Assembly: GCF_900129555.1 (NCBI RefSeq)
Contig: NZ_FQWC01000010.1
Coordinates: 62,001-126,000, forward strand
Direction of reading: 5' to 3'
Length of the DNA: 64,000 nt
Source of the DNA: Flavobacterium defluvii
Lineage (GTDB): Bacteria > Bacteroidota > Bacteroidia > Flavobacteriales > Flavobacteriaceae
Below the pieces are notes generated by a model. It was given only the letters and a program-made list of their open reading frames with translations, searched no databases and was not told the origin of the DNA. Of this stretch, positions 18,173 to 27,360 are shown piece by piece. Every line of letters begins with the position of its first letter. Within the stretch, counting starts at the first letter, position 1. A program made the position numbers and the translations under genes.

Positions 18173-19372
18173 TCAACGCCCAAACCTATAATACTCCAAA
18201 TCCGGATTTTTTTTGTTTCTTATAGAATCAACGATTGAGTTCATGCCAATTACGCTGAAGGTAATTCCGTTTCCACCGAAACCTAAAACATAATGAATAT
18301 TTTTCTTAGGGTTTGGTTTTCCAAAATAAGGAAGCCCGTCTTTCGTTTCTCCAAAAGTTCCGGCCCATGAATAATCTAATTTGAAATCTACATTTGGAAA
18401 ACGTCTTTTGAACTGACGAACCAAAGAAGATTCTTTTTTTGGAATCAGCTTGTCACGTTTTTTTGCATCTCTAAATTCTTCATCACCGCCGCCCATAATA
18501 ATTCTATTGTCTACAGTTGCGCGATAATAGTGATATGGAGAGGCAGTATCCCAGATTACTGCATTTTTTAAAATGGGAGGCAGTTCTGGAACAACTTCAG
18601 AGGCAAGTGCATAAGTGCTTTTTAAATCTACAATTTTTTCTTCGACAGTTTCTGTACTTTCATAACCGCTGCAATACACAACATGATCTGCAGTTATGGT
18701 AAATTTATTTTCGGTGTGGGCAATGCATTTCCCTTTTGGTGTCTGGATAGAAGTAATATTGGTTCTGTCATAAACTTTCATTCCGTTTTGATGGCAGTAA
18801 GAAATTAAGTCGTTTGCGAGCTTAAACGGGTCCATTACAGCCGCTGTTTTTGATTCTATTGCAGCGAGAGCATTTAATCCCATTTTTTCAAGCTCATATT
18901 TATTGAGCCAGCTTACATCAAAACCAAAATTTTTACGAGTTTTAAATTCATTTTTTAAAAACGGAATATCTTTTTTGTATGAGGTAAAATAAATACTTTT
19001 TTTAAACTCAAATCCGCAGTCACTTTCTACCGTGTCAATTATATTACGGAGATCAAAAATGGCTTTTTTACCGTTTCTGTAACTTTCTACAGCACATTTT
19101 TCGTCTCTTAGTTTTATTAATTCGTGCAGCGGAACATCAATTTCATATTGCAGCAAAGCCGTGCTTCCGGCTGTACTTCCGTTTGCTATATCGCGGCGGT
19201 CAACCAGTACAATTTTTTTTCCTTGAGTAATTAATTTATAAGCCATTAAAGCGCCTGTTATTCCTCCGCCAATTATTAGAATTTCGGTATTAATATCTGA
19301 ATCAATCGAAGGATAACTATGGTCCATGGCACTTATTAGAGGCCAGAAGGTTTCTGTAGAGCGTAATTTCAT
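18173..19372 (-). CDS. FAD-dependent oxidoreductase (DAO family)
   Basis: 399 aa. Residues 28-60 hold the FAD-binding Rossmann motif IIGGGITGALMAYKL followed by the acidic strand end VLVDRRD. GSTAGSTALLQYEID continues the DAO (D-amino-acid oxidase/glycerol-3-phosphate dehydrogenase) pattern. The C-terminal part has GTFGETKDGLPYFGK and the second FAD contact VLGFGGNGITFS. The protein probably oxidises a small amine or hydroxy-acid substrate, not identifiable here. Its start overlaps the stop of the upstream gene by 4 bases (ATGA-type), so it is translated as the last gene of the lipid-transport run. Confidence 0.85.
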   Translation of the reverse strand: MKLRSTETFWPLISAMDHSYPSIDSDINTEILIIGGGITGALMAYKLITQGKKIVLVDRRDIANGSTAGSTALLQYEIDVPLHELIKLRDEKCAVESYRNGKKAIFDLRNIIDTVESDCGFEFKKSIYFTSYKKDIPFLKNEFKTRKNFGFDVSWLNKYELEKMGLNALAAIESKTAAVMDPFKLANDLISYCHQNGMKVYDRTNITSIQTPKGKCIAHTENKFTITADHVVYCSGYESTETVEEKIVDLKSTYALASEVVPELPPILKNAVIWDTASPYHYYRATVDNRIIMGGGDEEFRDAKKRDKLIPKKESSLVRQFKRRFPNVDFKLDYSWAGTFGETKDGLPYFGKPNPKKNIHYVLGFGGNGITFSVIGMNSIVDSIRNKKNPDLEYYRFGR

Positions 19373-19860
19373 TTTTTAGTTGTATTTCGTGCAGTACGGT
19401 TTTTGGTTCTGTTTTTATCTTTGTATTCATGCTGCGAATGTGCTTCGGCAACAGAATGAGAAGTTCGTACACTTTCTTCTTTTTTAGCTAGCTCGGCTAG
19501 GCGGTGATAATATTTTTGAATAATTATCATTTCTTCTTCGGTCATGTTTTCAATATCAACCAGACTGTTGCTCGAAAGTTCATTTGAAGCAACCAGCTCA
19601 TTTAGTTTTAACTGAATCGCCAGCGAATCTTTGTTTTGGGCTTTCTGGATTAAAAAAACCATCAAAAAAGTAATGATTGTGGTTCCGGTATTAATAACTA
19701 ACTGCCAGGTTTCAGAATAATTGAATATTGGTCCTGAAACTGCCCATGCTGCAACAATTACAAAAGCCCCAATAAAAGCTGGTGTGCTTCCTGCTGCTTT
19801 TGATACTTTTGAAGCAAATCTTTCAAATGCACTTCCGCCATTTTGTTTTTTCTTTTTCAT
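19369..19860 (-). CDS. Low-affinity iron permease-like membrane protein
   Basis: 163 aa. It starts with FERFASKVSKAAGSTPAF, the family hallmark, followed by two membrane segments (about 28-46 and 54-74; TGTTIITFLMVFLIQKAQNKD). A soluble helical tail contains LAIQLKLNELVASNE. Family knowledge: these proteins are annotated as low-affinity Fe/Cu permeases after yeast Fet4, but bacterial members are small and their transport role is not firmly shown. The gene sits 10 bases after the AsmA-like gene and overlaps the oxidoreductase by 4 bases. Confidence 0.8.
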   Translation of the reverse strand: MKKKKQNGGSAFERFASKVSKAAGSTPAFIGAFVIVAAWAVSGPIFNYSETWQLVINTGTTIITFLMVFLIQKAQNKDSLAIQLKLNELVASNELSSNSLVDIENMTEEEMIIIQKYYHRLAELAKKEESVRTSHSVAEAHSQHEYKDKNRTKNRTARNTTKK

Positions 19861-19870
19861 TGCACTATAA

Positions 19871-22690
19871 TTAGGATTTCTTCTTACTTGCTTTTTCTTT
19901 TTTTATCACTTTATTATTCTTTTCGTCATAAACAGCTCCAATGATTTTTTGTCCTGTTTTACTAAAAATTTTAATTTTTGGATTTTCATGCGTTCCTGTA
20001 ATTACAATAGGAAAACCAATAATACCTCCAGGAGGAAGTCCCAGACGCATTCTTAAATCAAGAAGACCGTCAAAACTTGTAGTTCCTTTAATTGTTGGTC
20101 GAAAACTGGCTACACTAAATGTAAAAGGCTCTATAGAAATAAGATTGTTATCAATATTTGATTTGATTTCAATTCCTTCCATTTTCGGATCGTCCAGGCT
20201 TTTTTGTCCGGTGTGAGAACTTACGCTTTCGAATAATTTCAAACCTTTAATTTTTACATCACGCAGATTAATAGTTCCGCCTCCTTCGAGTGACTCATAA
20301 ATAGGTCCCATATTTCCGTTTAAATCCCCTTTTATTTTATAATCGACAGATATTATTCCCTGCGCTTTTTCGGCAGCAGTAACCATATCATGAAACATCG
20401 GGATTTCTTTATAAGCGCGCTGAACGCTAAAATCTTTGGCTGTAAAATGAGCATCAAAGTGTGCAGAAGTAGGAGACTCGTCTTTATATGTCGCATTGAC
20501 TCCAAGAATACAGTCTATGATATTAAAAGCTGCATTTTCTAAATAAAAACTTCCTTTTGCTATTCCTGCTTTTCCTGTAAGTTTGTTTAAGTTCAGTCCA
20601 TTATATTCTACTTTGTCTGCATTTGCCATTAGCGAAACATTTAAATTTTGTGGAACCATGACGACACCACTCATTTTTGGATGATCTTCCTGGGCATATT
20701 CTACTTCAAGTTTTCGGTCTTTATTTTCACCTTTTTTTAGTGCCATAAATTCATCAACATTAATCAGTTTCGATTTCATGTTGAAGTTACCGCTCAAAGT
20801 TCCGTGTGATTCCAAAAAATAATTTATTGTATTTAAAAGATAACCGTTAATATCAAAATCAGATTTTCCGTAAGAAGCATTGAATTTTTCAAACCACATT
20901 TTTTCATTTTGAAAACGGAAATTACCCTGTTTGATAAAAAATGATTTAGGAAATAATTCTGAAGTAGCTTTTATGTTTTTCAGCAAAATTGTTCCGCGAT
21001 TATCCAGTTTGCTGTATTGTCCTGTTGTGGCATAGCTTTGTTTTCCTTTAAGAGACAAATCGGCTTTTGCATATCCGGTTACATCAAGTCCTTTTTGAGA
21101 AAACACCTTATAAATTCTGCTAATATTCAGTTCGCCTTTAATTTTAGCATTATATGCTAAATCACTAAAGTCTGATAAAGTGGCGTTTACATACATCGGG
21201 TTTCCTTCAAAAACAAATGAAGCAGGTGCAACGGCCACAATTAAATCTTCATAAGTTCCGGCTTTGTTTAAAACATTGGCTACAAATGTTATATCTGTAA
21301 TTGGGTTAGGATAGGAGTCTGTTTTTAACCATCCGTTTCTAAGCGAAATTCCGCCAATAGTTTTTGGAAATAATTTTTTTGAAGTGCTGAAAAGTCCGCG
21401 TGCCTGAATATTGGTTTTTAAAATTCCTTTTAAATCAATTGTGTTTAAACCTAAAGCAGCATCGACAACGGCAAGGTCAAGAGCACCTTTTACGCTGGCA
21501 TTAATGTTCATTTCGCTTAGACCTTTGCTGTGTAAATAGGCATTGAAATAATCTTTTTCGCCTACTTTAAATCGTAAAGTTCGCAGATTGACCAATAATT
21601 GTTCCTGATCCAGCGAAGGCAGAATAGCATTCAAATCCATTTGAAAATCCTTTAACGGAACTGGAGCATCCTTATAATTTACCGCTCCGTCTTTTATTTT
21701 TAAATTAAAAGCTAAATTTGGTTTTTGTTTTTTTGGAACATTATAATCACCTTTAAATGAAACTACAAGATCGCTTCGTCCGGAAATTTCGGTTTTATCA
21801 AGCCAGGTTAGATATTCTGGCGGCATAACAGAAAGCAAATCTTTTACAGTTGTATTTTCTGAAGCGGCTTTTATATTGATTTTATACCCGTCTCTAAGAA
21901 TAGTAAATAAACCGGTAAATTTTAGCGGCAATTTATTAATTTGTAATTCGTTTTTTTGAAGTATAAACGAAAGCGCATGTGTATTGATTCTGGTAATTAG
22001 ATCGGCACGTACGGCTTTTTTTCTAAGATATGCAGTTCTATTATAATAAAAATCCAAAGTATCGATTTTAGCATCAGTATTAAGATCAAAAATATCATCG
22101 CTTAGATTTCCTTTTCCGATGTAATTAAAACCTTTTGCATCGACTAAAACTTTGGCAGAACGGTCATTGTATTTTACATGACAATTTTCGAGATCAATTC
22201 TTTCAAGTTTTATGGCTGTTCCTTCTTCTGGTGCATTGGGATCTTCTTTTTCGTTTTTTCGATCTTCTGGTGCGACATAAATATTATAATTGGCCTGACC
22301 TTTTTCATTTACCATTACATTTATTAAAGCATCAGAAACATATAATTTGTTTATTTTTACTTCACTGTCGAAGATTAATCTTTTAAGATTTATTCCAAAA
22401 GCAACCTGATCTGCTTTTAATAAAGTATCATTACTAAAAGGTGCAGAACCAGTCATTGATAAATCATCTAATGAAACTGTAAGCGAAGGGAAATGGGTAA
22501 AAAATGAAAGTTTGGATTTAGAAAATTCTAATTTGGTGTCTAAACGTTCGTTTGCAATTTTTTTAACTTCTGAGGCAATTTTTCCGGGAAATAATATTGG
22601 AAGCAAAAAAAGTAAAAGCAGGATCCCTGCAATTACTATTCCTGTCCATTTGAGAATTTTGAGGCTTATATTTTTAAATGAAGTATTCAT
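19871..22690 (-). CDS. AsmA-family protein, putative lipid-transport bridge
   Basis: 939 aa. One N-terminal membrane segment (about 14-33, WTGIVIAGILLLLFLLPILF) is followed by the AsmA N-terminal domain (LDTKLEFSKSKLSFFTHFPSLTVSLDDLSM). Long runs of beta strands follow up to an AsmA-like C-terminal domain (GGGTINLRDVKIKGLKLFESVS, LLDLRMRLGLPPGG) and a lysine tail. Proteins of this kind form long hydrophobic grooves across the periplasm and are thought to move phospholipids between membranes. It lies 14 bases after the MCE gene of an Mla-type transporter, which strongly supports a lipid-transport role here. Confidence 0.88.
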   Translation of the reverse strand: MNTSFKNISLKILKWTGIVIAGILLLLFLLPILFPGKIASEVKKIANERLDTKLEFSKSKLSFFTHFPSLTVSLDDLSMTGSAPFSNDTLLKADQVAFGINLKRLIFDSEVKINKLYVSDALINVMVNEKGQANYNIYVAPEDRKNEKEDPNAPEEGTAIKLERIDLENCHVKYNDRSAKVLVDAKGFNYIGKGNLSDDIFDLNTDAKIDTLDFYYNRTAYLRKKAVRADLITRINTHALSFILQKNELQINKLPLKFTGLFTILRDGYKINIKAASENTTVKDLLSVMPPEYLTWLDKTEISGRSDLVVSFKGDYNVPKKQKPNLAFNLKIKDGAVNYKDAPVPLKDFQMDLNAILPSLDQEQLLVNLRTLRFKVGEKDYFNAYLHSKGLSEMNINASVKGALDLAVVDAALGLNTIDLKGILKTNIQARGLFSTSKKLFPKTIGGISLRNGWLKTDSYPNPITDITFVANVLNKAGTYEDLIVAVAPASFVFEGNPMYVNATLSDFSDLAYNAKIKGELNISRIYKVFSQKGLDVTGYAKADLSLKGKQSYATTGQYSKLDNRGTILLKNIKATSELFPKSFFIKQGNFRFQNEKMWFEKFNASYGKSDFDINGYLLNTINYFLESHGTLSGNFNMKSKLINVDEFMALKKGENKDRKLEVEYAQEDHPKMSGVVMVPQNLNVSLMANADKVEYNGLNLNKLTGKAGIAKGSFYLENAAFNIIDCILGVNATYKDESPTSAHFDAHFTAKDFSVQRAYKEIPMFHDMVTAAEKAQGIISVDYKIKGDLNGNMGPIYESLEGGGTINLRDVKIKGLKLFESVSSHTGQKSLDDPKMEGIEIKSNIDNNLISIEPFTFSVASFRPTIKGTTSFDGLLDLRMRLGLPPGGIIGFPIVITGTHENPKIKIFSKTGQKIIGAVYDEKNNKVIKKEKASKKKS

Positions 22691-22704
22691 GGCGCAGATT
22701 TTTA

Positions 22705-23553
22705 TTATTTCTTTTCAGCATCTTTTTTTGCGTCTTCGGCTTTTTGTTTTTCCTGCTTTTCTTTTTCTTCTTTGGCTTTTTCCTGTTTCTCTTTTTCTTC
22801 TTTGGCTTTGGCTTCTTTTTCTTTAGCCGCTTTTTCCTGCTGTTCTTCTTTTTTCTCTTTTAGTTCTTCCTGTTTTTTCTCTTTCTCTTTTTCTTTTTTC
22901 TTGAAGTAACCTCTAAACAGGAAATTGCTTTTTGCGGCTTCCATATTTTCGCTGAAACCTTTTGTTCCGCTTTCAAGGTTCGAAAGCGTATTCGAAACGC
23001 TGTTGGCCATTTTATCATCTCGTACCAATCTTGCCAAAGCACCGTTTCCGTTATTCATACTATGGCTGAAAATCGCAAGCTCATCAGAAATGACACCAAT
23101 ATTGTCAACACTTTTCTTAACGCTTTTCATCAGGTCTGCCATTTCAACTCCGTCTATAGAAGCAATTGCCCCGTTGTTTTCAACTGACTTTTGAGATTTC
23201 ATTCCCGGAGAAATAGTAAGTACTTTATCACCCATTAACCCGTCAGAACCAATGCTGGCACGGGCATCGGTTTTTATAAATTCACGTACTTCATCCTTGA
23301 TAACCATCGAAACAACTACCGAAGAGTCGTTTATTAATCTGATTTCTTCGACTGTACCAATATTGATACCTGAAAAACGTACATTGTTTCCTACTTCGAG
23401 ACCGCTGACCGTTTTAAATTGTGATGTTATATTGAATGTTGAACCAAATAAGTTTTTTTGTTTTCCAATAAAATAAATGGCCATTATAAAAAGTAACAAT
23501 CCAATTGTTACAAACATTCCTAATTTCCAAGTATATCCAGATTGCTTCTCCAT
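22705..23553 (-). CDS. mlaD: MCE/MlaD-family substrate-binding protein with long charged tail
   Basis: 282 aa. A membrane anchor (about 10-29) precedes the MCE domain (about 38-120; VSGLEVGNNVRFSGINIGTV and GSDGLMGDKVLTISPG). A helical linker follows (about 130-205). The last 70 or so residues are almost only Lys, Glu, Gln and Ala, with a repeated KAKEEKEKQE-like unit, predicting a stiff single helix or coiled coil. MCE rings bind lipid and connect the inner-membrane permease with the periplasm. It follows MlaF by 26 bases. The tail is not part of the E. coli MlaD layout and may act as a tether or spacer across the periplasm. Confidence 0.9.
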   Translation of the reverse strand: MEKQSGYTWKLGMFVTIGLLLFIMAIYFIGKQKNLFGSTFNITSQFKTVSGLEVGNNVRFSGINIGTVEEIRLINDSSVVVSMVIKDEVREFIKTDARASIGSDGLMGDKVLTISPGMKSQKSVENNGAIASIDGVEMADLMKSVKKSVDNIGVISDELAIFSHSMNNGNGALARLVRDDKMANSVSNTLSNLESGTKGFSENMEAAKSNFLFRGYFKKKEKEKEKKQEELKEKKEEQQEKAAKEKEAKAKEEKEKQEKAKEEKEKQEKQKAEDAKKDAEKK

Positions 23554-23579
23554 GATTTCTACTATTTTATTTTGCTTTT

Positions 23580-24359
23580 TTATTCAAAAAATGAGCGTAC
23601 CCATTCGTCTTCGTTTTTTTCTAATTCTTCGTAAGTTCCTTCGGCATGAATAACACCGTCTTTTAGGACCATAATTCTATCAGCCGTCATTTTAGCGCAC
23701 GCCATATCGTGTGTAATAATGATTGATGAGGTTTTTTGCTTGTGTTTGATATCCAGAATTAATTCGCTTATTTCTTTTGAAGTAATGGTGTCTAATCCTG
23801 TTGTTGGCTCATCATACAATATGATTTCCGGTTTTAGTATCAGTGTTCTTGCCAAGCCTATTCTTTTTCGCATTCCGCCGGATAATTCCGAAGGCATTTT
23901 GTCAATAGCATCGGCCAGACCAACACTTTCCAGAGCATCTGCGACTTCATTTTCTACTTCTTCATCGTTTAAATCTCTTCTGTGTGCACGTAATGTAAAA
24001 GCAAGATTTTCTCTTACCGACATTGAATCGTATAAGGCGCCGCTTTGAAATAAAAAGCCAATTTTAACTCTTATTTTATTTAACTCTTCTTTCGAAAGAT
24101 TAAGCACATTTTCTCCAAAAACAGATATTTCGCCCTGATCGGGTTCAATTAATCCCACGATGCATTTTATAGTTACCGATTTTCCGGAGCCAGAGCGTCC
24201 CAAAATGACCAAATCTTCGCCTTTGTTTACAGTTAGGTTTACGCCTTTTAAAATCGTATTATCTTTGCCAAAAGTTTTGTGCAAATCCTTAATCTCAATG
24301 ATTGGAGTTTGTTTTTTATCTTTTGATTTTGTTTGAGTATTTTTTTCTTCCTTAATCAT
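23580..24359 (-). CDS. mlaF: MlaF-type ABC transporter ATP-binding protein
   Basis: 259 aa. Walker A GRSGSGKS (about 54-61), Q-loop around GFLFQSGALYDSMSV, signature LSGGMRKRIGLARTL, Walker B ILYDEPTTGLD, and switch His in SIIITHDMACA. SGALYDSMSVREN is characteristic of the Mla subgroup. An extra Lys-rich N-terminus precedes the domain. It is the ATPase that drives phospholipid movement with MlaE and the MCE protein. It begins 2 bases after the MlaE stop. Confidence 0.93.
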   Translation of the reverse strand: MIKEEKNTQTKSKDKKQTPIIEIKDLHKTFGKDNTILKGVNLTVNKGEDLVILGRSGSGKSVTIKCIVGLIEPDQGEISVFGENVLNLSKEELNKIRVKIGFLFQSGALYDSMSVRENLAFTLRAHRRDLNDEEVENEVADALESVGLADAIDKMPSELSGGMRKRIGLARTLILKPEIILYDEPTTGLDTITSKEISELILDIKHKQKTSSIIITHDMACAKMTADRIMVLKDGVIHAEGTYEELEKNEDEWVRSFFE

Positions 24360-24361
24360 CT

Positions 24362-25120
24362 TTAAAAAAATAAATCGGTTATTTGTACGGCAACCATATC
24401 GATAATAAATATGCTTAAAGAGGCTGTAACTACGGCTGAGTTTGCAGCGCGGCCCACACTTTCTGTTCCGTTTGAGGCATTAAATCCTTTGTAACACCCA
24501 ATCATTCCTATAAAATAGCCAAAGAAGAAAGTTTTTATCGTTGCCGGAATTACATCTAAAAATTCCAGTGACTGAATAATCTGTGTTAAATAGCGGTAGA
24601 AATTGACATCGCCATGAATGTTAATTCCAACATATCCACCAATAATTCCTATTGCATCTGCAAAAAACACAAGGATTGGAACCATTAATGTACAGGCTAA
24701 AATTCTCGTTACTACCAAATAATTATAGGGATTAATAGCAGAAACTTCCATGGCATCTATTTGTTCGGTTACTTTCATCGAACCGAGTTCGGCTCCAATT
24801 CCGGAGGAAATTTTTCCGGCACATATTAAGGCTGTAATTACAGGAGCTATTTCTCTAATTAAGGAAAGTGCCACCATACCCGGAAGCCAGCTTTCGGCTC
24901 CAAATTTTACCAATGTTGGTCTTGACTGAAGTGTAAGTACCAAACCCATAATAAAACCTGTAATGGCAACAAGAGGCAATGATTTATATCCAATATAATA
25001 GCATTGTTTCAAAAACTCTTTTACCTCATAGGGAGGGATAAAGACTTCCTTAAAAAACCTCTTGGCAAACACCGTTGCGTTTCCAATTTGTTCGAATGTA
25101 TTTTTTAAGCTGAGAATCAA
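24362..25120 (-). CDS. mlaE: MlaE-type ABC transporter permease
   Basis: 252 aa, five to six membrane segments. Family signatures are GFIMGLVLTLQSRPTL (about 57-72), REIAPVITALICAGKISSGIGAELGSMKVTEQIDAMEVSAINP (about 88-130), and the C-terminal GFNASNGTESVGRAANSAVV. The protein is the inner-membrane permease of the lipid transporter and leads the operon. Start: position 25120 is a TTG codon; an in-frame stop lies five codons upstream and no ATG intervenes, so TTG is the likely start. Confidence 0.92.
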   Translation of the reverse strand: MILSLKNTFEQIGNATVFAKRFFKEVFIPPYEVKEFLKQCYYIGYKSLPLVAITGFIMGLVLTLQSRPTLVKFGAESWLPGMVALSLIREIAPVITALICAGKISSGIGAELGSMKVTEQIDAMEVSAINPYNYLVVTRILACTLMVPILVFFADAIGIIGGYVGINIHGDVNFYRYLTQIIQSLEFLDVIPATIKTFFFGYFIGMIGCYKGFNASNGTESVGRAANSAVVTASLSIFIIDMVAVQITDLFF

Positions 25121-25310
25121 AATGTTTTGTTTTTAAGTTAGGTGTAATTTGAAAATCAATTATTTAACAGTTTTTGTAGCTTTTTAATTCATATATGAAA
25201 GTTACTACTGTACTTGTTAAAATACTTTACAAAACTTTTTTTGACCCTTATATAATTTTCATTAAATCACAATATTTGCACTAATACTGCGTTGTGAGAA
25301 TTTTTAAAAT

Positions 25311-25346
25311 AAAAAAAGCTGCTCCAACTTGTGAGACAGCTTTTTT
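25311..25346 (-). terminator. Terminator of the ketoacyl synthase gene
   Basis: On the minus strand AAAAAAGCTG pairs with CAGCTTTTTT around a 14-base loop, and T-rich sequence follows. It stands 25 bases downstream of the synthase stop. Confidence 0.75.
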
Positions 25347-25369
25347 AAAAATTAAATATGTTATAATCG

Positions 25370-26614
25370 TTATTCTGTAAATTTTTTAAATATAGAGCTT
25401 GCCACATGCCCGCCAAAACCAAATGTATTACTCATGGCATAATTAACTTCTCTTGATTGTGCTTTTCCGAGTGTGAGGTTAAATTTGTCTGCAAATTCTG
25501 GTTCTACATTTTGTGTATTTATCGTGGGCGGAACTATATTTTCCTGAACGGCTTTTATACACGCAATGGCTTCAATTGCTCCGGCACCGCCAAGTAAATG
25601 TCCTGTCATTGATTTTGTGGCGCTGATATTGGCATTCGGATTTATTCCGAAAACTTTTTCTACAGCTTTCAGTTCACTCATATCTCCGGTTGGAGTAGAA
25701 GTAGCATGTGCATTAATATAATCAATTTCGTTTGGAGAAATTCCGGCTTCTTCAAGAGCAAGTTCCATTCCTATAACAGCTCCTTCACCTTCTGGATGTG
25801 TTCCTGTTAAATGATAAGCATCTGCTGCTAAACCTCCGCCTACAATTTCGGCTAGAATTACAGCATTTCTTTTTTTGGCATGTTCATAGCTTTCTAATAT
25901 TACAACGCCGGCGCCTTCACCCAAAACAAATCCATCTCGGGTAACATCAAAAGGACGAGAAGCTTTTGTATAATCATCATTTAATGTAGACAATGCTTTT
26001 GAGGCATTAAAACCGCCAATTGATGATTCTGAAACAGAAGCTTCAGAACCTCCGCTGATAATCATGTCGGCTTTTCCCCAGCGAATATAATTAAACGCAT
26101 CGATAATGGCCGTATTACTGGCTGAACAAGCCGCAGCAGTTGTGTAATTAATACCACGAAGTCCGTATTTGATAGAAATAGCGCCCGAAGCAATATTGAC
26201 AATTCTTTTCGGAATAAAAAACGGACTAAATCTTGGTGCTCCGTTTCCTTTTATATATTCTCCAATTTGTTCTTCAAATGTAGAAATACCTCCGTCACCG
26301 CAGCCCCAGATAACGCCAATTCGGTTTTTATTTAAAGAATCAAAATCAATATTGGCATTTTTGACAGCTTCATGAGCCGCATATAAAGCGTATTGTGTAA
26401 AAAGATCATATTTTCTAATTTCATTTTTCTCAAAAATAGGCGAAGCATCAAAATTTTTAACTTCGCAGGCAAATTTGGTTTTAAATTGTGTCGTGTCAAA
26501 TCTTGTTATGGCAGCCGCACCGCTAATTCCGTTAATCAAAGAATTCCAGTATTCCTGAACATTATTCCCAATAGGAGTTACTGCTCCTAATCCTGTTATT
26601 ACTACTCTTTTCAT
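25370..26614 (-). CDS. Beta-ketoacyl-ACP synthase II-like (KAS, FabF family)
   Basis: 414 aa, full length. The catalytic triad is visible: Cys163 in AAACSASN, His303 in NAHATSTPTGD and His339 in MTGHLLGGAGA. The enzyme condenses malonyl-ACP with an acyl chain. It is not in the usual fab cluster but is paired with a TetR regulator that overlaps it by one base. That suggests a specialised or stress-controlled fatty-acid (or aryl polyene/lipid) role and not the housekeeping FabF. The other genes needed for a secondary pathway are not present here. Confidence 0.92.
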   Translation of the reverse strand: MKRVVITGLGAVTPIGNNVQEYWNSLINGISGAAAITRFDTTQFKTKFACEVKNFDASPIFEKNEIRKYDLFTQYALYAAHEAVKNANIDFDSLNKNRIGVIWGCGDGGISTFEEQIGEYIKGNGAPRFSPFFIPKRIVNIASGAISIKYGLRGINYTTAAACSASNTAIIDAFNYIRWGKADMIISGGSEASVSESSIGGFNASKALSTLNDDYTKASRPFDVTRDGFVLGEGAGVVILESYEHAKKRNAVILAEIVGGGLAADAYHLTGTHPEGEGAVIGMELALEEAGISPNEIDYINAHATSTPTGDMSELKAVEKVFGINPNANISATKSMTGHLLGGAGAIEAIACIKAVQENIVPPTINTQNVEPEFADKFNLTLGKAQSREVNYAMSNTFGFGGHVASSIFKKFTE

Positions 26615-27171
26615 TATTTTTTAGGTCTTAATTCTGTTAATATCGTTTCTCTTACCAAATCAAAATCATCATCGCTGGTAAGTCTTGAAAGCTGTACAAT
26701 GGCCACCATATTGGTTATAATCATTATGGCTTTTGTTCTTGGCTGCATTTCAAAATCAAATAATTTGAGTTCCTTTCCTTCGGTTAAAATCTCCGTAATC
26801 CAGTTAATTACAATTTGAGCAAATTTTTGAAGTTCAGCTTTTATAGATTCATCAAGAGTATTTAAATCTGTAGCTAATGAGCCTACGATACAAACTTTAT
26901 TTTCTCTTTTTATCTGTGCCTGTACGTCTATAAAAGCCTCAAGTTTTACTAATGGAGATTCATTTGCAACTCTTTCTTTCAGAGCCTCACAACGGGCGAT
27001 ATGTTCTTTGATTGTTGCTACGCCAAGATCTGATTTGGTTGGAAAGTGATAATGTATAGATGCTGTTTTTATGCCTATATCATTTGAAATATCTTTAAAA
27101 CTAAAAGCATTATACCCTTTGTTTCTAATATATTGATCTGCTTTGTCTACAATTACTTCGCGTGTTGTCAT
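26614..27171 (-). CDS. TetR/AcrR-family repressor
   Basis: 185 aa. The N-terminal helix-turn-helix is FSFKDISNDIGIKTASIHYHFPTKSDLGVATI (about 23-54; recognition helix near SIHYHF). The remaining residues form the helical ligand domain, which contains a single Cys near residue 94 (KVCIVGSLATDLNTLD). This resembles TetR proteins of the FadR-like or nemR-like type that sense acyl or reactive compounds. It is the first gene of a two-gene operon with the ketoacyl synthase, and a palindrome lies inside its promoter. Confidence 0.92.
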   Translation of the reverse strand: MTTREVIVDKADQYIRNKGYNAFSFKDISNDIGIKTASIHYHFPTKSDLGVATIKEHIARCEALKERVANESPLVKLEAFIDVQAQIKRENKVCIVGSLATDLNTLDESIKAELQKFAQIVINWITEILTEGKELKLFDFEMQPRTKAIMIITNMVAIVQLSRLTSDDDFDLVRETILTELRPKK

Positions 27172-27189
27172 AGTTGTATATTTTTAATA

Positions 27190-27219
27190 CAAATATACTA
27201 CCTATTAGTAGATAGGCAA
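27190..27219 (-). promoter_or_regulatory. Promoter with TetR operator in the spacer
   Basis: On the minus strand TTG (27219-27217), a 19-base spacer and TATATTTG (27197-27190) match the flavobacterial consensus exactly. The spacer is filled by the imperfect 18-bp palindrome at 27198-27215 (CTACCTATTAGTAGATAG on the plus strand, 7 of 9 paired positions). Binding there would block transcription of the TetR-KAS operon. The RNA would start about 13 bases before the ATG. Confidence 0.7.
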
Positions 27220-27261
27220 ATTTATTTATTTTTATTTTAAGAAAAATTATGGCTGTAAAAC

Positions 27262-27293
27262 AAAAAATCCCTCTCATTAAGAAAGGGATTTTC
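27262..27293 (-). terminator. Terminator of the GH130-GT4 operon
   Basis: AAATCCCTTTC pairs with GAGAGGGATTT (read on the minus strand) and is followed by TTTT. It lies about 120 bases past the glycosyltransferase stop. Confidence 0.75.
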
Positions 27294-27360
27294 CGGGTTT
27301 AATAGAATTTTGGTCAGTCTATTGCTTTTATAAATTCCAAATTTTGAATGCCTAAATTTG

